DNA from: CAZFER01 sp964517495
Lineage (GTDB): Bacteria > Hinthialibacterota > Hinthialibacteria > Hinthialibacterales > Hinthialibacteraceae
Direction of reading: 5' to 3'
Assembly (NCBI GenBank): GCA_964517495.1
Contig: CAZFER010000016.1
Location: forward strand, 35,673 to 99,672
Length of the DNA: 64,000 bases
In this document: piece after piece, positions 63,009-64,000 of the stretch
How the letters are laid out: each line of letters starts with the position of its first letter
Numbering within the stretch: the first letter of the stretch is position 1
Program-made: the position numbers and the translations under genes
Notes under the pieces: generated by a model
Told to the model about the DNA's origin: nothing
Databases searched by the model: none
Seen by the model: the letters and a program-made list of their open reading frames with translations, nothing else

Positions 63009-64000
63009 TTAGTTTTCTCTTTCTTTTCTTCTCTGCTCAGCAGCTTCACGCCCTTTTCGCACTTTCTCAAGAATGGGCTTGGCGTGTTCTTCTGCTTGGT
63101 GTAATGTCATGGGAATCCATTGTAACTTTGCCAACCAAAGCCCTCTTCCATATCCTGCTAAATAATCTTGGCCATCTGATGTGATAACTTCCGGCGCCCA
63201 TTTGCCGTTATACCATATCCCCGTCATATGGGTGAGTGGTTTTCCAGGAAAAGCATCTGGTGTATCCGAAAGGAAAACGCTCATTTGTTGAAAGAGATAA
63301 TAGTTTTTTCCCCGCTTGACCACGAACGGCGATTCAGGATTCCCCTCCTCGCGAACCACCATTTCATCTTCGCTCCAGGGTCCTTCCAATTTGGGAGCGG
63401 TTCTGGCCACCATCGCCCCCTCAGTTTTGCCATCCTTCTCAATGTGGCCACAATAATATGCAAGCCAGCGTTGTTCTGTTTTATCATGGAAAAGCATCAC
63501 ATCCCGGCCCATCGGAAAGATGATCTCTTCATCATTAATATTCCGGAATATTTGCCATTGAATGCCATCCTTACCGTACATTGCCCGGGCAGGTCCACTG
63601 TTATAAAAACAATAGTACAAACCCTCGAAGGTAAAACAATGCGGGGCTTGAAGAGAAGCCAACCCCTGCCCTCGCGAATTACGCGGCCATTCAAGAATTC
63701 CTTGTGGTTTCCAGTTATCCTTGGTCAACGAATCTGATAGCCAATGTTGAAACACCCGCTGGCCAGGGGCATTGGTACCCCGAACACAGGCAATCGCATG
63801 CCATTTTCCTTCCGCATCCTCATAAATGGTAAAATCACATGTGTTTGAACTCCCATCGTCGATAATTTCATATGGAGAAACCTTGGGATTGTCATCAGCA
63901 ATTTTCCACCATTCCCCTTCGATCACCGGCATCAATAGTGTTTCCTCAGCATAAAGTGAATATCCCACCAAGATAAAAAGACAAGTAAAAGTGGATTTCT
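63009..64000 (-). CDS. Exported GH43-like five-bladed propeller (5' end outside window)
   Basis: The frame is open to the right edge: the residues before GTG 63971 read KSTFTCLFILVGYSLYAEE, the end of a signal peptide, so the start lies beyond 64000. Inside the window are repeated propeller blades, among them NTCDFTIYEDAEGKWHAIA, LQAPHCFTFEGLYYCFYN, GRDVMLFHDKTEQRWLAYYC and ESPFVVKRGKNYYLFQQ. The pattern is that of GH43/GH62/GH117-type glycosidases; the catalytic triad cannot be assigned with confidence. The C-terminus is a basic helix (KILEKVRKGREAAEQ-like). Confidence 0.75.
   Translation of the reverse strand, partial: KSTFTCLFILVGYSLYAEETLLMPVIEGEWWKIADDNPKVSPYEIIDDGSSNTCDFTIYEDAEGKWHAIACVRGTNAPGQRVFQHWLSDSLTKDNWKPQGILEWPRNSRGQGLASLQAPHCFTFEGLYYCFYNSGPARAMYGKDGIQWQIFRNINDEEIIFPMGRDVMLFHDKTEQRWLAYYCGHIEKDGKTEGAMVARTAPKLEGPWSEDEMVVREEGNPESPFVVKRGKNYYLFQQMSVFLSDTPDAFPGKPLTHMTGIWYNGKWAPEVITSDGQDYLAGYGRGLWLAKLQWIPMTLHQAEEHAKPILEKVRKGREAAEQRRKEREN

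Overview
The window reads as a chromosomal segment of a Gram-negative, heterotrophic bacterium. Several features point to a diderm: exported proteins with Sec, Tat and lipoprotein signals, a PorV/PorQ-type outer-membrane barrel ending in Phe, and stand-alone type IV/II prepilins. A cohesin/dockerin protein with a Pro-Thr linker, GH43-like enzymes, DUF5107-TPR and sulfatase-TPR proteins recall uncultured polysaccharide-degrading lineages such as Sumerlaeota, Hydrogenedentota or Hinthialibacterota. There is no rRNA or other marker in the window, so that placement is inference. Base composition looks fairly even and in the mid-40s % GC by eye. Many genes have clear Shine-Dalgarno sites and intrinsic terminators.

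Layout. 1-1.2 kb: 3' part of leuA and its terminator. 1.4-1.7 kb: a decayed PIN toxin behind an antitoxin-like ORF. 1.8-7.8 kb, minus strand: an alkaline-phosphatase-superfamily membrane protein, a SIRT5-like sirtuin, a polyprenol/phytol kinase-DUF92 fusion, a methyltransferase remnant and pcm. 8.1-12.3 kb, plus strand: a GT87-type membrane protein, an Asp23 / AmaP-like pair with gatC, and two small secreted proteins, one with an EF-hand. 12.3-17.6 kb: mltG, an M20 dipeptidase, secreted galM and a Tat-exported sugar isomerase. 17.7-21.8 kb: PorV-like barrel plus the cohesin-dockerin protein. 22-25 kb: a GT4 enzyme, an alternative sigma factor behind a sigma-54-like promoter, and a higBA module with a near-leaderless promoter. 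25-29.2 kb: SWIM and SNF2 helicase pair. 29.4-35.8 kb: beta-helix protein, GH43, prepilin, enolase-superfamily enzyme and a GT39-like protein.

35.9-41.4 kb is the housekeeping fatty-acid cluster rpmF-plsX-fabH-fabD-fabG-acpP-fabF, closed by a terminator. It is preceded on the same strand by coaD, rsmD, a cysteine desulfurase and a DAHP synthase. 45.5-50 kb: a secreted esterase and a large DUF5107-TPR protein. 50-57.4 kb is the accessory part. It holds a helicase-Vsr/DUF3320 protein whose N-terminal half with Walker A has been lost next to palindromic repeats, an unrecognised 554-residue helical protein behind a near-consensus promoter with paired AT palindromes, a STAS protein and an FG-GAP repeat protein. 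57.6-64 kb: a prepilin, a sugar nucleotidyltransferase, a transglutaminase-like protein, a sulfatase-like TPR lipoprotein and a propeller glycosidase that runs off the right edge.

Several unrelated palindromic intergenic elements are scattered through the window. Convergent genes are packed very tightly: two pairs share a TTAA that encodes the stop codon of both genes. I found no CRISPR array, tRNA, rRNA, transposase or complete new multi-gene system. The strongest leads are the kinase fusion, the unknown 554-residue protein with its promoter, and the truncated helicase-nuclease.
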